DNA of 64,000 nucleotides from Hyphomicrobiales bacterium. Its GTDB lineage: Bacteria; Pseudomonadota; Alphaproteobacteria; Rhizobiales; Rhizobiaceae. Below the pieces are notes generated by a model. That model did no database searches, was not told the origin of the DNA, and was given only the letters and a program-made list of their open reading frames with translations. The translations under genes and the position numbers were made by a program. The stretch spans positions 1 to 64,000 of the forward strand of contig UEHQ01000030.1 in the NCBI GenBank assembly GCA_900489925.1. Direction: 5' to 3'. Each line of letters starts with the position of its first letter. Within the stretch, counting starts at the first letter, position 1. Below are positions 33,642 through 42,324 of the stretch, one piece after another.

Positions 33642-34075
33642 AACCAGGCATCGCCGACTGTGCGCCCGTCCAACGGCAGGTCGTCGAAGCTGTGCAGTCC
33701 ATCGAACCGCTGCAGGGGAACGTCGGCGACATCGGCCGGCTCGGCAAGGCGCAGATTGATGGCAATCCGCGTCCGTCCGTCGTCACCTGAAGTCAGGCTG
33801 CGCCAGCTCACAAGGTTTCCGCAACGACTGCAGAAGTTGAAGGAAATCTGTCGGGAGCCGCGAATGTAGGATGTGAGCGACGCGTTCGGATCCTCGACAT
33901 GAATTCCCTCGCCGTCATAATCGTAGGCCCAGAGCACGCCGTAACGCCGGCAGACCGTGCAATTGCAGATCGTCGCGTCCGGAATGGCGCCCCGGAAAGT
34001 CCAGCGAACCTCTCCGCAGTGGCAGGATCCGCGGGTTATCTTGCCAGCGCTATGCTCATGTTCATCCCCGGCCAT
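33638..34075 (-). CDS. GFA-family (CENP-V/GFA fold) zinc protein
   Basis: A 145-residue protein of the glutathione-dependent formaldehyde-activating family fold. Zinc ligands are visible in GSCHCGEV, CNCTVCRR and FCSRCGN, arranged as in Gfa. Many members have no proven formaldehyde activity. ATG 34075 has AAGGGGG upstream and leaves an 11-base gap to the preceding secreted protein. A start at 34102 would overlap that gene. Confidence 0.88.
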   Translation of the reverse strand: MAGDEHEHSAGKITRGSCHCGEVRWTFRGAIPDATICNCTVCRRYGVLWAYDYDGEGIHVEDPNASLTSYIRGSRQISFNFCSRCGNLVSWRSLTSGDDGRTRIAINLRLAEPADVADVPLQRFDGLHSFDDLPLDGRTVGDAWF

Positions 34076-34086
34076 CGACGCCCCCT

Positions 34087-34566
34087 TCAGCGCAACCGGC
34101 ACAGCCGCGACAATTGCGATTGCGCCCAGTTGCGCGCGAAGTCCTGCGTATCGGAAAGCCCCGACAACAGGCCGCCCATTTCGCCGTCTATATCAAGGTG
34201 AGCGTCGGTGATCTTGCAGGCCGCCGGGTCGAGTGACACGGTGACCGTCACCTTGCCGTCCACCGGGTCCATCTGAAAGAGCGAGTCGTTGCCAGTCTCG
34301 CAAGTCAACAGCGCCGTTGCCCTGACGGACGCCAGACCATTGTCTTCTGCGCAGACATCCGCGGACAAGACCTTGAAGCTGCTCGTCCGATTGGGGCCCA
34401 CCGGAAGCTGTTCGCATAAACGCGCGGTCGAAATCGCCTTCGCGACGGCCGGCCATTCCGGACTCTCTGTCGCCGATTTACAGGCTGCCCAGGCCGGGGC
34501 CAGCGATACCGCAAATAGGCCAATTGCAATCAAGACGATCCTGCAAGGCATCTCTCCAGGCTTCAT
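34087..34566 (-). CDS. Exported hypothetical protein
   Basis: A 159-residue protein of unknown function. The signal peptide (basic MKPGEMPCR, then IVLIAIGLFAVSLAPAWA) ends near residue 28, and the mature part starts with a Cys (ACKS). Five or six Cys residues are spread over the mature chain (ARLCEQL, ADVCAEDN, LTCETG, AACKITD, SRLCRLR), so disulfides are likely. GGAGGAGG precedes ATG 34566. It is 11 bases upstream of the GFA gene in the same direction. I do not recognise the family. Confidence 0.75.
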   Translation of the reverse strand: MKPGEMPCRIVLIAIGLFAVSLAPAWAACKSATESPEWPAVAKAISTARLCEQLPVGPNRTSSFKVLSADVCAEDNGLASVRATALLTCETGNDSLFQMDPVDGKVTVTVSLDPAACKITDAHLDIDGEMGGLLSGLSDTQDFARNWAQSQLSRLCRLR

Positions 34567-34673
34567 TCCCGCCTCCTCCAGACCCAGCCAGAGGATCAAA
34601 CCGGTGATTCCCGGATTTTTGATGGCAACGATTGGAGCTCGTCGAAAGAAGGGCCGTTTTGGCGGCTCCGGCC

Positions 34674-34910
34674 TCAATGCGGAAGCTCCCTAGCCCTGTT
34701 GGCTCCAATGGAGACAGGCAATTGGCGAAGGAGATGAACCAGGGCCGCCGCCCGGTTCCATGACTTCGGTGCCCGCTTCCCGACGTCAGCAACATGCGCC
34801 TCGCCCGGCTGAGCGCTCGCGTCTGGCACGATCTGATCCTCACGCGCATCGGGAGCCGGCCGATAGATTTTACCTTGGTCGAGAGAAAGAATGGTCAAGG
34901 TCGTCAGCAT
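34674..34910 (-). CDS. Small hypothetical protein
   Basis: A possible 78-residue protein (MLTTLTILSLDQGKIYRPAP at the start). AGGAGGG lies eight bases upstream of ATG 34910, which is the main support. No family, signal peptide or membrane segment is recognised. The chain is rich in Ala, Arg and Pro, as chance frames in GC-rich DNA can be. It may be real but weakly supported. Confidence 0.4.
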   Translation of the reverse strand: MLTTLTILSLDQGKIYRPAPDAREDQIVPDASAQPGEAHVADVGKRAPKSWNRAAALVHLLRQLPVSIGANRARELPH

Positions 34911-35034
34911 CGTGAACCCTCCTGGCAACACGCGCTCGGCGGCGCGGCAAGGAGCAATCTCGATCAGACGGTCGTTTTGTGTCCTTAAGTGACGCGCAAA
35001 AAGGTGCAAAATATTCCAAAGGCGCTGACCGCTG

Positions 35035-36564
35035 TCAGCCCTCGGGCAGGCCAGCGAGCCGCAGGCCGTCGAGGATGGCGGCAAGACGGCTGGGATCCTT
35101 GGCGGGCTGCCCAGCCCTGATGCTCGCAATCGTCACCCCCGGAGCCATCCTCATCAGCCCATCCAGGAAGTGATGCGCCTCCGGCATGCGCCCGAGATGC
35201 GCATTGGCCGCGATCAGCATCCAGTAGGTCGGATCGAAGTTCGGATTGACGGCAAGTGCGCGCGTCGCCGAAGCCAGGGCCTCCTCATAGTCCCCCAGGA
35301 CCACCTGCGCATGCGCCGTTCCGCACAGCGAGAGGTGCGCAAACATATCGCGTGGCGAAAGCCTGCTTGCCCGGCGCAACAAGGCGAGCGCCATGCTCAG
35401 CTCTCCACAATGGAGCGTCGCCACCCCAGCCGCGGCGACGACGAGCATATTGTTCGGATTGGCCTCGACGGCGGCGGCGAGGACGGCCATCCCCCAATCA
35501 TATTCCCTCGCCACCTGCACCAGCGCCATGGCGCAATGCGCCATCACGGCCGGATCGCCGGCCGCCTTCTCCAGCCCGCGCCGCGCAAACTCAAAACAGG
35601 CCTGGCGATCATTGGGGCCGACGGACGGCCAGCCCATGGTGATACGGTGCTCCAGCGCCCAGGCGGCAAGGCCGAGCAGTTGGGCATTGTCGGGCTCGAG
35701 TGCCAAGGCTTCGGTCAGCAGCGCATAGGCCTGTACGTTTTCGCTAATCGATTCCGCCAGTATCTTGGAGAGTGCCGATAGCGCGGCGTCGTAGGCTGCG
35801 ATGCTGCCCGGCCGCTCTCGCCGCGTACGCTCTATTTCCGCTGTGCGGATACGTGGCTCGACAACCGTTGCGACCTTCTCGGTGATCCGATCCTGAAAAT
35901 TGAACACGTCGTCGAGCTCGCCGTCGAAATTCTGAGCCCACAGATGCGCGCCGCCAACTCCGTCGACCAGCTGAGCCGTGATCCTCAGTCGATCCCCCGC
36001 CCGCCGAATGCTGCCTTCCAGCACGTAGCGGACGCCCAGTTCCTCCGCCACCTGCCGCACGTCGACATTGCGGCCCTTGTAGACGAAGGAGGAGTTACGG
36101 GCGATGACGGAGAAGCTTCGAAAGCAGCTGAGTGCCGTTATGATGTCGTCCACCACACCATCTGCAAAGTAGTCCTGATCGGCACCTGCCCCGAGATTGG
36201 CAAAGGGCAGAACGGCAAGCACCGGCAAGGGGCCATCCGGCTCCTCGGACGCAGTAGCCATCCCGGCGAGGCGATAGCCGACGCGTGGCACCGTTGCGAT
36301 CCACTCATCGCCTGTCGGCATCCTGCCGAGTGCCTTGCGGAGCGCTGCGATCTGGACCGTGAGATTGCCTTCCTCGACCACCAGCCCCGGCCAGCCACGC
36401 TCCATCAGGTCCGTCTTCGAGACGGTTTTCCCACCGGCGTCGAAAAGGGCTTCGAGAAGAGCCAGACCGCGCTGGCCGAGAGCAACGGATTTTCCGTTCC
36501 GCTGCAGCGTTCCGCCGGCGGGATCGAGGACAAACGGACCAAAAGCCTGGCGGGACCGTATCAT
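35035..36564 (-). CDS. Winged-helix regulator with TolB-like and TPR domains
   Basis: About 509 residues. The N-terminus is an OmpR/CadC-type winged helix (FGPFVLDPAGGTLQRNGKSV, then LMERGWPGLVVEEGNLTVQIAALRKALG). Residues of about 115-240 resemble the TolB-like domain found beside cyclases (VLAVLPFANLGAGADQDYFADGVVDDIITALS, and VRYVLEGSIRRAGDRLRITAQLVD). The C-terminal half is a set of TPR-like helices (ALAVNPNFDPTYWMLIAANAHLG). There is no membrane helix, unlike CadC. ATG 36564 starts the conserved wing; ATG 36636 is an alternative 24 residues earlier. Neither has a good ribosome site. The target is unknown. Confidence 0.85.
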   Translation of the reverse strand: MIRSRQAFGPFVLDPAGGTLQRNGKSVALGQRGLALLEALFDAGGKTVSKTDLMERGWPGLVVEEGNLTVQIAALRKALGRMPTGDEWIATVPRVGYRLAGMATASEEPDGPLPVLAVLPFANLGAGADQDYFADGVVDDIITALSCFRSFSVIARNSSFVYKGRNVDVRQVAEELGVRYVLEGSIRRAGDRLRITAQLVDGVGGAHLWAQNFDGELDDVFNFQDRITEKVATVVEPRIRTAEIERTRRERPGSIAAYDAALSALSKILAESISENVQAYALLTEALALEPDNAQLLGLAAWALEHRITMGWPSVGPNDRQACFEFARRGLEKAAGDPAVMAHCAMALVQVAREYDWGMAVLAAAVEANPNNMLVVAAAGVATLHCGELSMALALLRRASRLSPRDMFAHLSLCGTAHAQVVLGDYEEALASATRALAVNPNFDPTYWMLIAANAHLGRMPEAHHFLDGLMRMAPGVTIASIRAGQPAKDPSRLAAILDGLRLAGLPEG

Positions 36565-36660
36565 GTGGACAATATATCGCGCGGCCAACGCAGTGAAAAC
36601 CGGCAATCCCGCGCCATCGTTGCACGCCTCGGCCATCCGCGTGGCGGCCGCCGCTTCACA

Positions 36661-37533
36661 TCAGGAGCGCCCGTATTCCCAGCCAAGCATCGCGCGCTTG
36701 CGCGTCAGACCCCAGTGATAGCCTGTCAGAGCGCCGCTCTTGCCGAGTGCGCGATGGCACGGGACCACGAAGGAAATCGGGTTCGCACCGACGGCCGCAC
36801 CCACCGCGCGCATCGCGGTCGGCTTGCCGATGTCGTTCGCGATGTCGCTGTAGGTCACCGCTTTGCCAAACGGGATCTTCAACAGGCTTTCCCATACCCG
36901 CACCTGGAAATCCGTGCCGATCAACACCACCCGCAGCGGCTGGTCGGATGTCCAACGGCCCGGCTCGAAAATCCGCTCGGCGTAGGAGACCGTCGCCTGC
37001 CGGTCTTCGACGTATTCCGCATTCGGCCAGCGGCAGGTCATATCCTCGAGGCAGGCGGCCTCGTCGCCGATATCACTGAAGGCAAGGCCGGCGAGGCCGC
37101 GATCGGTGACCATGACCAGCGCGATGCCGAAGGGCGACGGGTGGAAGCCATAACGGATGGTCAGCCCGCCACCGCGGGCCTTCCATTCACCCGGCGACAT
37201 TGCCTCGTGGGTCACAAACAGATCGTGCAGGCGGCTAGGGCCAGAGAGACCGACCTCGATCGAAGTCTCGAGCAACGGCAGCTCTTCCTTGCGCAGCAGG
37301 CGCTTGGCATGGTCGAGCGTGACGGCCTGCAGGAAGGCCTTCGGTGAAAGCCCCGCCCAGCGGGTGAACGTCTTCTGCAGCTGTGTTGGCGACTGCTTGA
37401 GGCGCGCGGCGATCGTCTCCAGCGAAGGCTGGTCACGATAATCCTCGGTAATCAGTTCGATGACCTGTCGAACGGTCTCGTAGTCGGGACCATCTGGCGT
37501 GATGTCATTGTTCAGGTTGGCTATCATGTTCAT
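36661..37533 (-). CDS. Ada-like methylated-DNA-protein-cysteine methyltransferase with AraC HTH
   Basis: A 290-residue fusion. Residues 20-115 are an AraC-type HTH (LETIAARLKQSPTQLQKTFTRWAGLSPKAFL). The C-terminal half is an O6-alkylguanine methyltransferase with the PCHR active site (Cys259, VVPCHRALG). The N-terminal Ada zinc domain that senses methyl phosphotriesters is absent, so it cannot be the complete Ada switch. It repairs O6-methylguanine by irreversible self-methylation and may also regulate. AAGGAG precedes ATG 37533. Confidence 0.92.
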   Translation of the reverse strand: MNMIANLNNDITPDGPDYETVRQVIELITEDYRDQPSLETIAARLKQSPTQLQKTFTRWAGLSPKAFLQAVTLDHAKRLLRKEELPLLETSIEVGLSGPSRLHDLFVTHEAMSPGEWKARGGGLTIRYGFHPSPFGIALVMVTDRGLAGLAFSDIGDEAACLEDMTCRWPNAEYVEDRQATVSYAERIFEPGRWTSDQPLRVVLIGTDFQVRVWESLLKIPFGKAVTYSDIANDIGKPTAMRAVGAAVGANPISFVVPCHRALGKSGALTGYHWGLTRKRAMLGWEYGRS

Positions 37534-37602
37534 GATCTTTCTCCTTGTACCAAGGAGATAGTCAAGTGGACCCTGGCGAGCCACCCGATTCTTGCGCCGC
37601 GG

Positions 37603-38100
37603 CTATATGCGCTGCTTGACCGTAGCAAGCGCCCTCTTGAACGCCTTTGCGAAGCTTTCGCGATCGTCAGGGTTGAGAAAGGAGCCGATATCCGTGCCCT
37701 GCCCGCCGCCAGAGATATGCATTGACAGAATGCCGATCTCCTCGTGACGGCGCACGAAGAAGCGCGTCCAGAATGGGTTGAAATGGTGTTCGACCATCCG
37801 GCCCGAGGGCGCAAACTTTCGCACGGAGATATCAGTGCGCGAGACCATCACTTCCTCGCGCGCCCGGCCGGAGCGGTAGTTCAGCCAGAACGCACCGTAG
37901 AGCAACAGGAAATCCAGCCCGAAGAAGAAGCCGATCGGCCACGCGCCTGTCGCAACGAAGAACATGCCGTACATCAAGCACACGCCGCCCGTCAGCAGCA
38001 GAAGCACCTTGAAACCCTTGCGGCCAAGTGACCGGTAGGGAAAGAGTTCGGCTGCAAAAACAGGCTGTTCGTCGGCTCTGTCGGCGTTGCTTTCCATCAT
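37603..38100 (-). CDS. DUF2244 domain-containing membrane protein
   Basis: A 165-residue protein with two adjacent hydrophobic helices (VLLLLTGGVCLMYGMFFVATG and IGFFFGLDFLLLYGAFWLNY) after a short acidic N-terminus, then a basic soluble domain (EEVMVSRTDISVRK, FNPFWTRFFVRR, GSFLNPDDRESFAKAF). This is the DUF2244 pattern. The function is unknown. ATG 38100 or 38097 lies only about 25 bases from the divergent nth start. Confidence 0.82.
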   Translation of the reverse strand: MMESNADRADEQPVFAAELFPYRSLGRKGFKVLLLLTGGVCLMYGMFFVATGAWPIGFFFGLDFLLLYGAFWLNYRSGRAREEVMVSRTDISVRKFAPSGRMVEHHFNPFWTRFFVRRHEEIGILSMHISGGGQGTDIGSFLNPDDRESFAKAFKRALATVKQRI

Positions 38101-38122
38101 GGCTGCCGAGTATAGATTTTCC

Positions 38123-38905
38123 ATGCCCAATCCGAAACTCAAATCCGCCGCCACATCGTCGCAGACGACGAAAGTGATCGTTCGCCGCAAGACGTCGAAA
38201 GCTGTCCGCTCCGCCTATAGCGAGGCCGAGCGCGAGGAGATTTTTCGCCGCTTCTCGATCCAGCGTCCTGAGCCAAAGGGGGAGCTGGAGCATTCCAATC
38301 CGTTCACGCTGGTCGTGGCCGTCGCCCTTTCCGCGCAGGCAACGGACGCCGGAGTCAACAAGGCCACGCGCGCGCTTTTCAAGGTCGCCGACACCCCGCA
38401 GAAGATGCTGGATCTCGGCGAGGAGCGGGTTCGCGACTACATCAAGACCATCGGGCTCTACCGCAACAAGGCAAAGAACGTCATTGCGCTCTCACGGATG
38501 CTGGTCGACGTTTTCGGTGGTGTGGTGCCACAGACGCGCGACGAACTGGTGATGCTTCCGGGCGTGGGCCGCAAGACGGCGAATGTCGTGCTCTCCATGG
38601 CCTTCGGCCAGGCAACCATGGCCGTCGATACCCACATCTTCCGTATCGCCAACCGCATCAAGCTCGCGCCCGGCAAGACGCCCGATGAGGTCGAGGAGCG
38701 ACTGATGAAGGTGATCCCCAAGCACTATCTCTACCATGCGCATCACTGGCTGATCCTGCACGGCCGTTACACCTGTAAGGCGCGCCGCCCCGAATGCGAG
38801 CGCTGTGTCATCGCCGATATCTGCAAGTCGCCGGAAAAGAGCTGCGACATTCCGGCACCGCTGGTTGAGCTCCCGCCGCAGGTGATCGGCGAAGCGGTCG
38901 ACTAA
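38123..38905 (+). CDS. nth: Endonuclease III
   Basis: A 260-residue DNA glycosylase/AP lyase in base excision repair. The helix-hairpin-helix is LPGVGRKTANVVL with the catalytic Lys, the catalytic Asp is in VDTHIFR, and the 4Fe-4S cluster uses the C-terminal CKARRPECERCVIADIC set (C-x6-C-x2-C-x5-C). The N-terminus has about 25 extra basic residues compared with E. coli Nth, common in rhizobia. ATG 38123 has no clear ribosome site; ATG 38099 is an alternative. The gene is divergent from the DUF2244 gene and shares a few bases with the convergent CysZ-like gene. Confidence 0.95.
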   Translation: MPNPKLKSAATSSQTTKVIVRRKTSKAVRSAYSEAEREEIFRRFSIQRPEPKGELEHSNPFTLVVAVALSAQATDAGVNKATRALFKVADTPQKMLDLGEERVRDYIKTIGLYRNKAKNVIALSRMLVDVFGGVVPQTRDELVMLPGVGRKTANVVLSMAFGQATMAVDTHIFRIANRIKLAPGKTPDEVEERLMKVIPKHYLYHAHHWLILHGRYTCKARRPECERCVIADICKSPEKSCDIPAPLVELPPQVIGEAVD

Positions 38906-39627
38906 CCCGCCAAAGGCATCCGCACGCCCAGCTCCTTTCGCGAGAGCAGCTTGTGCAGGTGCACCATCATGCCCGCGGCAAAGAGCGGCGTCAGCAGGTT
39001 CACGATCGGAACGGCCAGAAATGCTGCGATCACGAGCCCGGCGAGAAACACGGTCGTTGCATGCTTGGCGCGAAACAGCCGCGCCTCCTCGGGCGACCTG
39101 AACCGCATCGCGGCAAACTCGAAGAACTCGCGACCGAGCAGATAGCCATTCACCAGAAAGAACGCGACCAGATTGACGCCCGGCACGAAGAGCAGAAGAA
39201 CCGCCACGATATTGCCGGCAATGACCACACCGAGAAACTTGATCGAACTGATAAGCGCGGATGCGAGCGGCATCGCCGTGCCGGGGGTGTCTTCGGGATA
39301 GTCGCGTTTCTCGATCACCTCCGCCACGTCATCGAGAAACAGGCCGGCAATCAGCGCGGTCACAGGCGAGAGCAGGAGCGCCAATCCGAGCGCCAGCCCG
39401 ATGCCTGCCAGCACCAGAAAGACAAAGCTCAGCCACCCCGCCCAGTCTGGCAGCGCAGGAAAGAAGCTGGCAATCCAGGGAAATACCAGCGTGATGAAGG
39501 TGCTGCGCAGCGCAAGCCATAGACCGACAAGAACGAGGATCGTGAGCCCCAGCACCTTCCAGAACACCGATCGCGTTTCCGCCGCGAAAAGATTAGCAAC
39601 TGCAAGGCGCGCGGCGTGAAAGATCAT
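38902..39627 (-). CDS. EI24/CysZ-family membrane protein
   Basis: A 241-residue inner-membrane protein. Four or more long hydrophobic segments and the segment VPGVNLVAFFLVNGYLLGREFFEF near residue 150 match the EI24 (CysZ-like) family. CysZ is a sulfate uptake protein in enterobacteria. There is no sulfur-gene context here, so that role is uncertain. ATG 39627 has GGAG eight bases upstream. It overlaps the nth stop on the other strand. Confidence 0.85.
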   Translation of the reverse strand: MIFHAARLAVANLFAAETRSVFWKVLGLTILVLVGLWLALRSTFITLVFPWIASFFPALPDWAGWLSFVFLVLAGIGLALGLALLLSPVTALIAGLFLDDVAEVIEKRDYPEDTPGTAMPLASALISSIKFLGVVIAGNIVAVLLLFVPGVNLVAFFLVNGYLLGREFFEFAAMRFRSPEEARLFRAKHATTVFLAGLVIAAFLAVPIVNLLTPLFAAGMMVHLHKLLSRKELGVRMPLAG

Positions 39628-39852
39628 TTTGACGTCTCCGGTTGTGGCCAAGATGTATGAATCTGATCTTTGAACGGCAAGGCTGAAAATAATTGGGTGC
39701 TTTGTCGGAAATCTTGTTCAGAAATACATATTAATATATAGTCATCTAACATTAGAAATTGCTTTGGCCTGGGCAGCTTCCGGAATATTTGCAAGCGGCA
39801 GGGTTTTCCTTGTGCATCCGAGAAACGGGTCCGGAAGATCAGGAAAGGCGCC

Positions 39853-40707
39853 GTGGAAGACTTCGTTCACAAACTCCGGCAGTATGCAAAATCCGGCACA
39901 CCGGCGGAGCGGCGCATTGCAAAATACTTTGCCGAACATCTGAGCGACCTGCCATTCGAAACCGCCGCATCCGTGGCCGACCGGCTCGACCTCAGCCCCA
40001 TGACGGTTGGGCGCTTCCTGCGCGCTCTGGGCTATCAGGGGCTGGACAGCGTCAAGGTCCAGATCCGCGAGGTTTCCCCCGTTTCGGCCACACAGATGCA
40101 AGCATCCATGACCGAACTGCAGACCGACGTCGCGGAAGGCAAGCCGCTGGCCGTGCTGGTGTCGGAGCAGATCCAGGGTCTCCACCACATATACCATCTC
40201 ACTGGTCAGCCGCAGTGGCGTGAGGCGGTATCGATGATCGGCACGGCGCGCGAAGTCTTCGTCGCGACGCATGCGGGTCTTTCGGGCTTCGCATCACACT
40301 TCTGTCAGCAGCTGACACAGGCTCGAGACAGCGTGCACTCGCTCGATGGCACAGGTAGCCGCTTCGCGGAGCTTTTCGCGCGTTTGAACGGCGATGACGC
40401 ATTGCTGATCATCCTCGACAGCCATCGCTTCGGCAAGGCCCGCCTTCTTGCGCGCACCGCACGGCGATACGGATACAAGGTCATCCTGATCACCGCTCAA
40501 AGCACCAACTGGATGCCGGATCAGGCCAACCTTATACTTCCCCTGCCCGCAGCCCGTACCGGCGATGCCGACAGCCTCCCGCCCCTGATGGCCCTGCTCG
40601 ACTGTCTGTCGACGGCGGTTATCCTTTCGGCAGGCGAGGAAGCGGCACAGCGCACGCGACGCATGGGCGAGTTCGGCACTATGCTTGGCGAAGGCTCAAA
40701 CCGCTGA
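39853..40707 (+). CDS. MurR/RpiR family transcriptional regulator
   Basis: A 284-residue regulator. The N-terminal HTH is in AERRIAKYFAEHLSDLPFETAASVADRLDLSPMTVGRFLRALGY and the C-terminal SIS sugar-phosphate isomerase-like domain begins near residue 125 (REVFVATHAGLSGFASHF, ALLIILDSHRFGKARLLARTA). Start GTG 39853 has AGGAAAGG upstream. It converges on the FGGY kinase of the polyol operon with a 33-base gap and may regulate it. The 225-base upstream stretch is AT-rich (ATATTAATATAT near 39727). Confidence 0.88.
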   Translation: MEDFVHKLRQYAKSGTPAERRIAKYFAEHLSDLPFETAASVADRLDLSPMTVGRFLRALGYQGLDSVKVQIREVSPVSATQMQASMTELQTDVAEGKPLAVLVSEQIQGLHHIYHLTGQPQWREAVSMIGTAREVFVATHAGLSGFASHFCQQLTQARDSVHSLDGTGSRFAELFARLNGDDALLIILDSHRFGKARLLARTARRYGYKVILITAQSTNWMPDQANLILPLPAARTGDADSLPPLMALLDCLSTAVILSAGEEAAQRTRRMGEFGTMLGEGSNR

Positions 40708-40740
40708 CGCCTGCGTAAGCGCCAACAGGTGCGCGGGAGC

Positions 40741-42324
40741 TTACTCCATCGTCTCAAGCTCGGCGCGATGCCGATACATCGCCAGCAGACGGCGGTAGTC
40801 GCGATCATAGATCGCGCGCTTGTCCTCGTTGGGCAGCAGAACCTCGCCCCCCGGATACATCGCAAGGCCAGCGCTGGGCAGATCCCCATGTAGCCCACAG
40901 GACACGGCCGCCGCCATCGCGGTCCCGAGCAGCACCGCTTCGTTCATCTTGGGAACCACGACCTTGCAGCCTGTCGCATCCGCATAGAGCTCCATGAGGA
41001 CAGGGTTCTTCACATGACCGCCGGCCACGTGAAGTGTGTCCGGCGCATAGCCGTAGTCCCGCATCTGCTCGAGGATGTGACGAATTCCGAGCGCAATCGC
41101 CACGCCCGTGCGCCAATAGAGCGCGCAGAGCCCATCGAACGAGGTGTCCAGCGTAAGCCCGCTGATGCCGCCCACGGCATGCGGATTGGCGTGCGGTGAT
41201 CGATTGCCGTGAAAGTCGGGTAGTACGAAAATCCGGGCGCCGAAATTGTCGCCCTCCTCCACACGCAGCTGCGCGATGCGGGCAACGATCCTCTGGTGGA
41301 TCGCCGCCGTCGGTTCTCCGCCCGCCGCATGCATCCGAACAATATGATCGAGCAGCGCCCCTGTCGCCGATTGGCCCGCCTCGACAAGCCAGGATTCGGG
41401 CAGCACGGCTTCGTAATACGGCCCCCACATGCCATGGCTTGGCTTCCGCTCCCGCGAAAAGGAGACGATGCAGCTCGACGTGCCGGCAATTAGCGCCAGC
41501 TGCCGCTCGAGCTTGTGCGGGTCATGGGCAGCACCGCCAAGTGTGCCGAGCGCTCCGGCATAGGCATCGACCATGCCTGCCGAGACGTGGCAACCGGTCG
41601 TCAGGCCGAGCGCCGACGCGGCCTCCTTCGTGAGTGTCCCCACGCTCTGGCCCACGGCGACCGTATCGTCAGGCAGCCGCCCCCGCTCCTGCAGGTCTTC
41701 AAGACCGATCTGCTCGAGAAAATCCGCCTGCCAGCCCTTATCGTGGTGCGCGAGATAATTCCACTTTGCCGTCAGCGTACAGCGCGACCTTGCCAGCGCG
41801 CCCGACGCCTTCCAGGTCATGAAGTCGGCAAGGTCGAAGAGATAGCCGGTGTTCATCCATGTGCCCGGCAGCTTCTTCTTCAGCCACATCAGCTTCGGCA
41901 TTTCCATCTCGGGCGACATGAAGTGCCCGGAATGCTCCATGACGGGATGTTTCGTGGCCGTGCAGAAATCGGCCTCCTTCAGCGCCCGGTGGTCGAGCCA
42001 GACGATGGTATCGAACCGCCGCTCGCCGCCGGTGGAAACGCTGATCTGCCCGCCATCGACGTCACGCACGACGAGCGAACAGGTGGCGTCGAAGCCGATA
42101 GCGCCGACCGATTCCGGCGCCGCACCGGATTGCTCCATGGCCTTGCGCACCGAGATACAGACGGCGGACCAGATATCTTCGGAATCATGCTCGGCGTGGT
42201 TCTCACGCGGCCGGTTCATGAGGATCGGGTGTTCTGCCTTGCCCAGCAGCTGGCCACGGATATCGAAGACGCCAGCGCGCGCGCTGCCGGTGCCGATATC
42301 GACCGCGACCACATGCTGAGGCAT
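40741..42324 (-). CDS. FGGY-family carbohydrate kinase, ribulokinase-like
   Basis: A 527-residue kinase. The phosphate loop is VVAVDIGTGSARAGVFD, the central HRALKEADFC segment and HSGHFMSPEMEMPKLMWL match the FGGY D-ribulokinase (5-carbon sugar kinase) group, and the ATP-binding GGHVKNPVLMELYAD motif is intact. It is the last gene of the polyol operon, overlapping the HAD gene stop by one base (TAATG), so it is translationally coupled. It likely phosphorylates a ketopentose (ribulose or xylulose) made by polyol oxidation. It is distinct from xylB at 3914. Confidence 0.9.
   Translation of the reverse strand: MPQHVVAVDIGTGSARAGVFDIRGQLLGKAEHPILMNRPRENHAEHDSEDIWSAVCISVRKAMEQSGAAPESVGAIGFDATCSLVVRDVDGGQISVSTGGERRFDTIVWLDHRALKEADFCTATKHPVMEHSGHFMSPEMEMPKLMWLKKKLPGTWMNTGYLFDLADFMTWKASGALARSRCTLTAKWNYLAHHDKGWQADFLEQIGLEDLQERGRLPDDTVAVGQSVGTLTKEAASALGLTTGCHVSAGMVDAYAGALGTLGGAAHDPHKLERQLALIAGTSSCIVSFSRERKPSHGMWGPYYEAVLPESWLVEAGQSATGALLDHIVRMHAAGGEPTAAIHQRIVARIAQLRVEEGDNFGARIFVLPDFHGNRSPHANPHAVGGISGLTLDTSFDGLCALYWRTGVAIALGIRHILEQMRDYGYAPDTLHVAGGHVKNPVLMELYADATGCKVVVPKMNEAVLLGTAMAAAVSCGLHGDLPSAGLAMYPGGEVLLPNEDKRAIYDRDYRRLLAMYRHRAELETME

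Noticed and set aside
39652..39852. AT-rich stretch as a possible horizontally acquired fragment or attachment site
   Set aside because: It is only about 200 bases, holds no tRNA end, repeat pair or integrase, and fits an ordinary promoter region of the RpiR gene.
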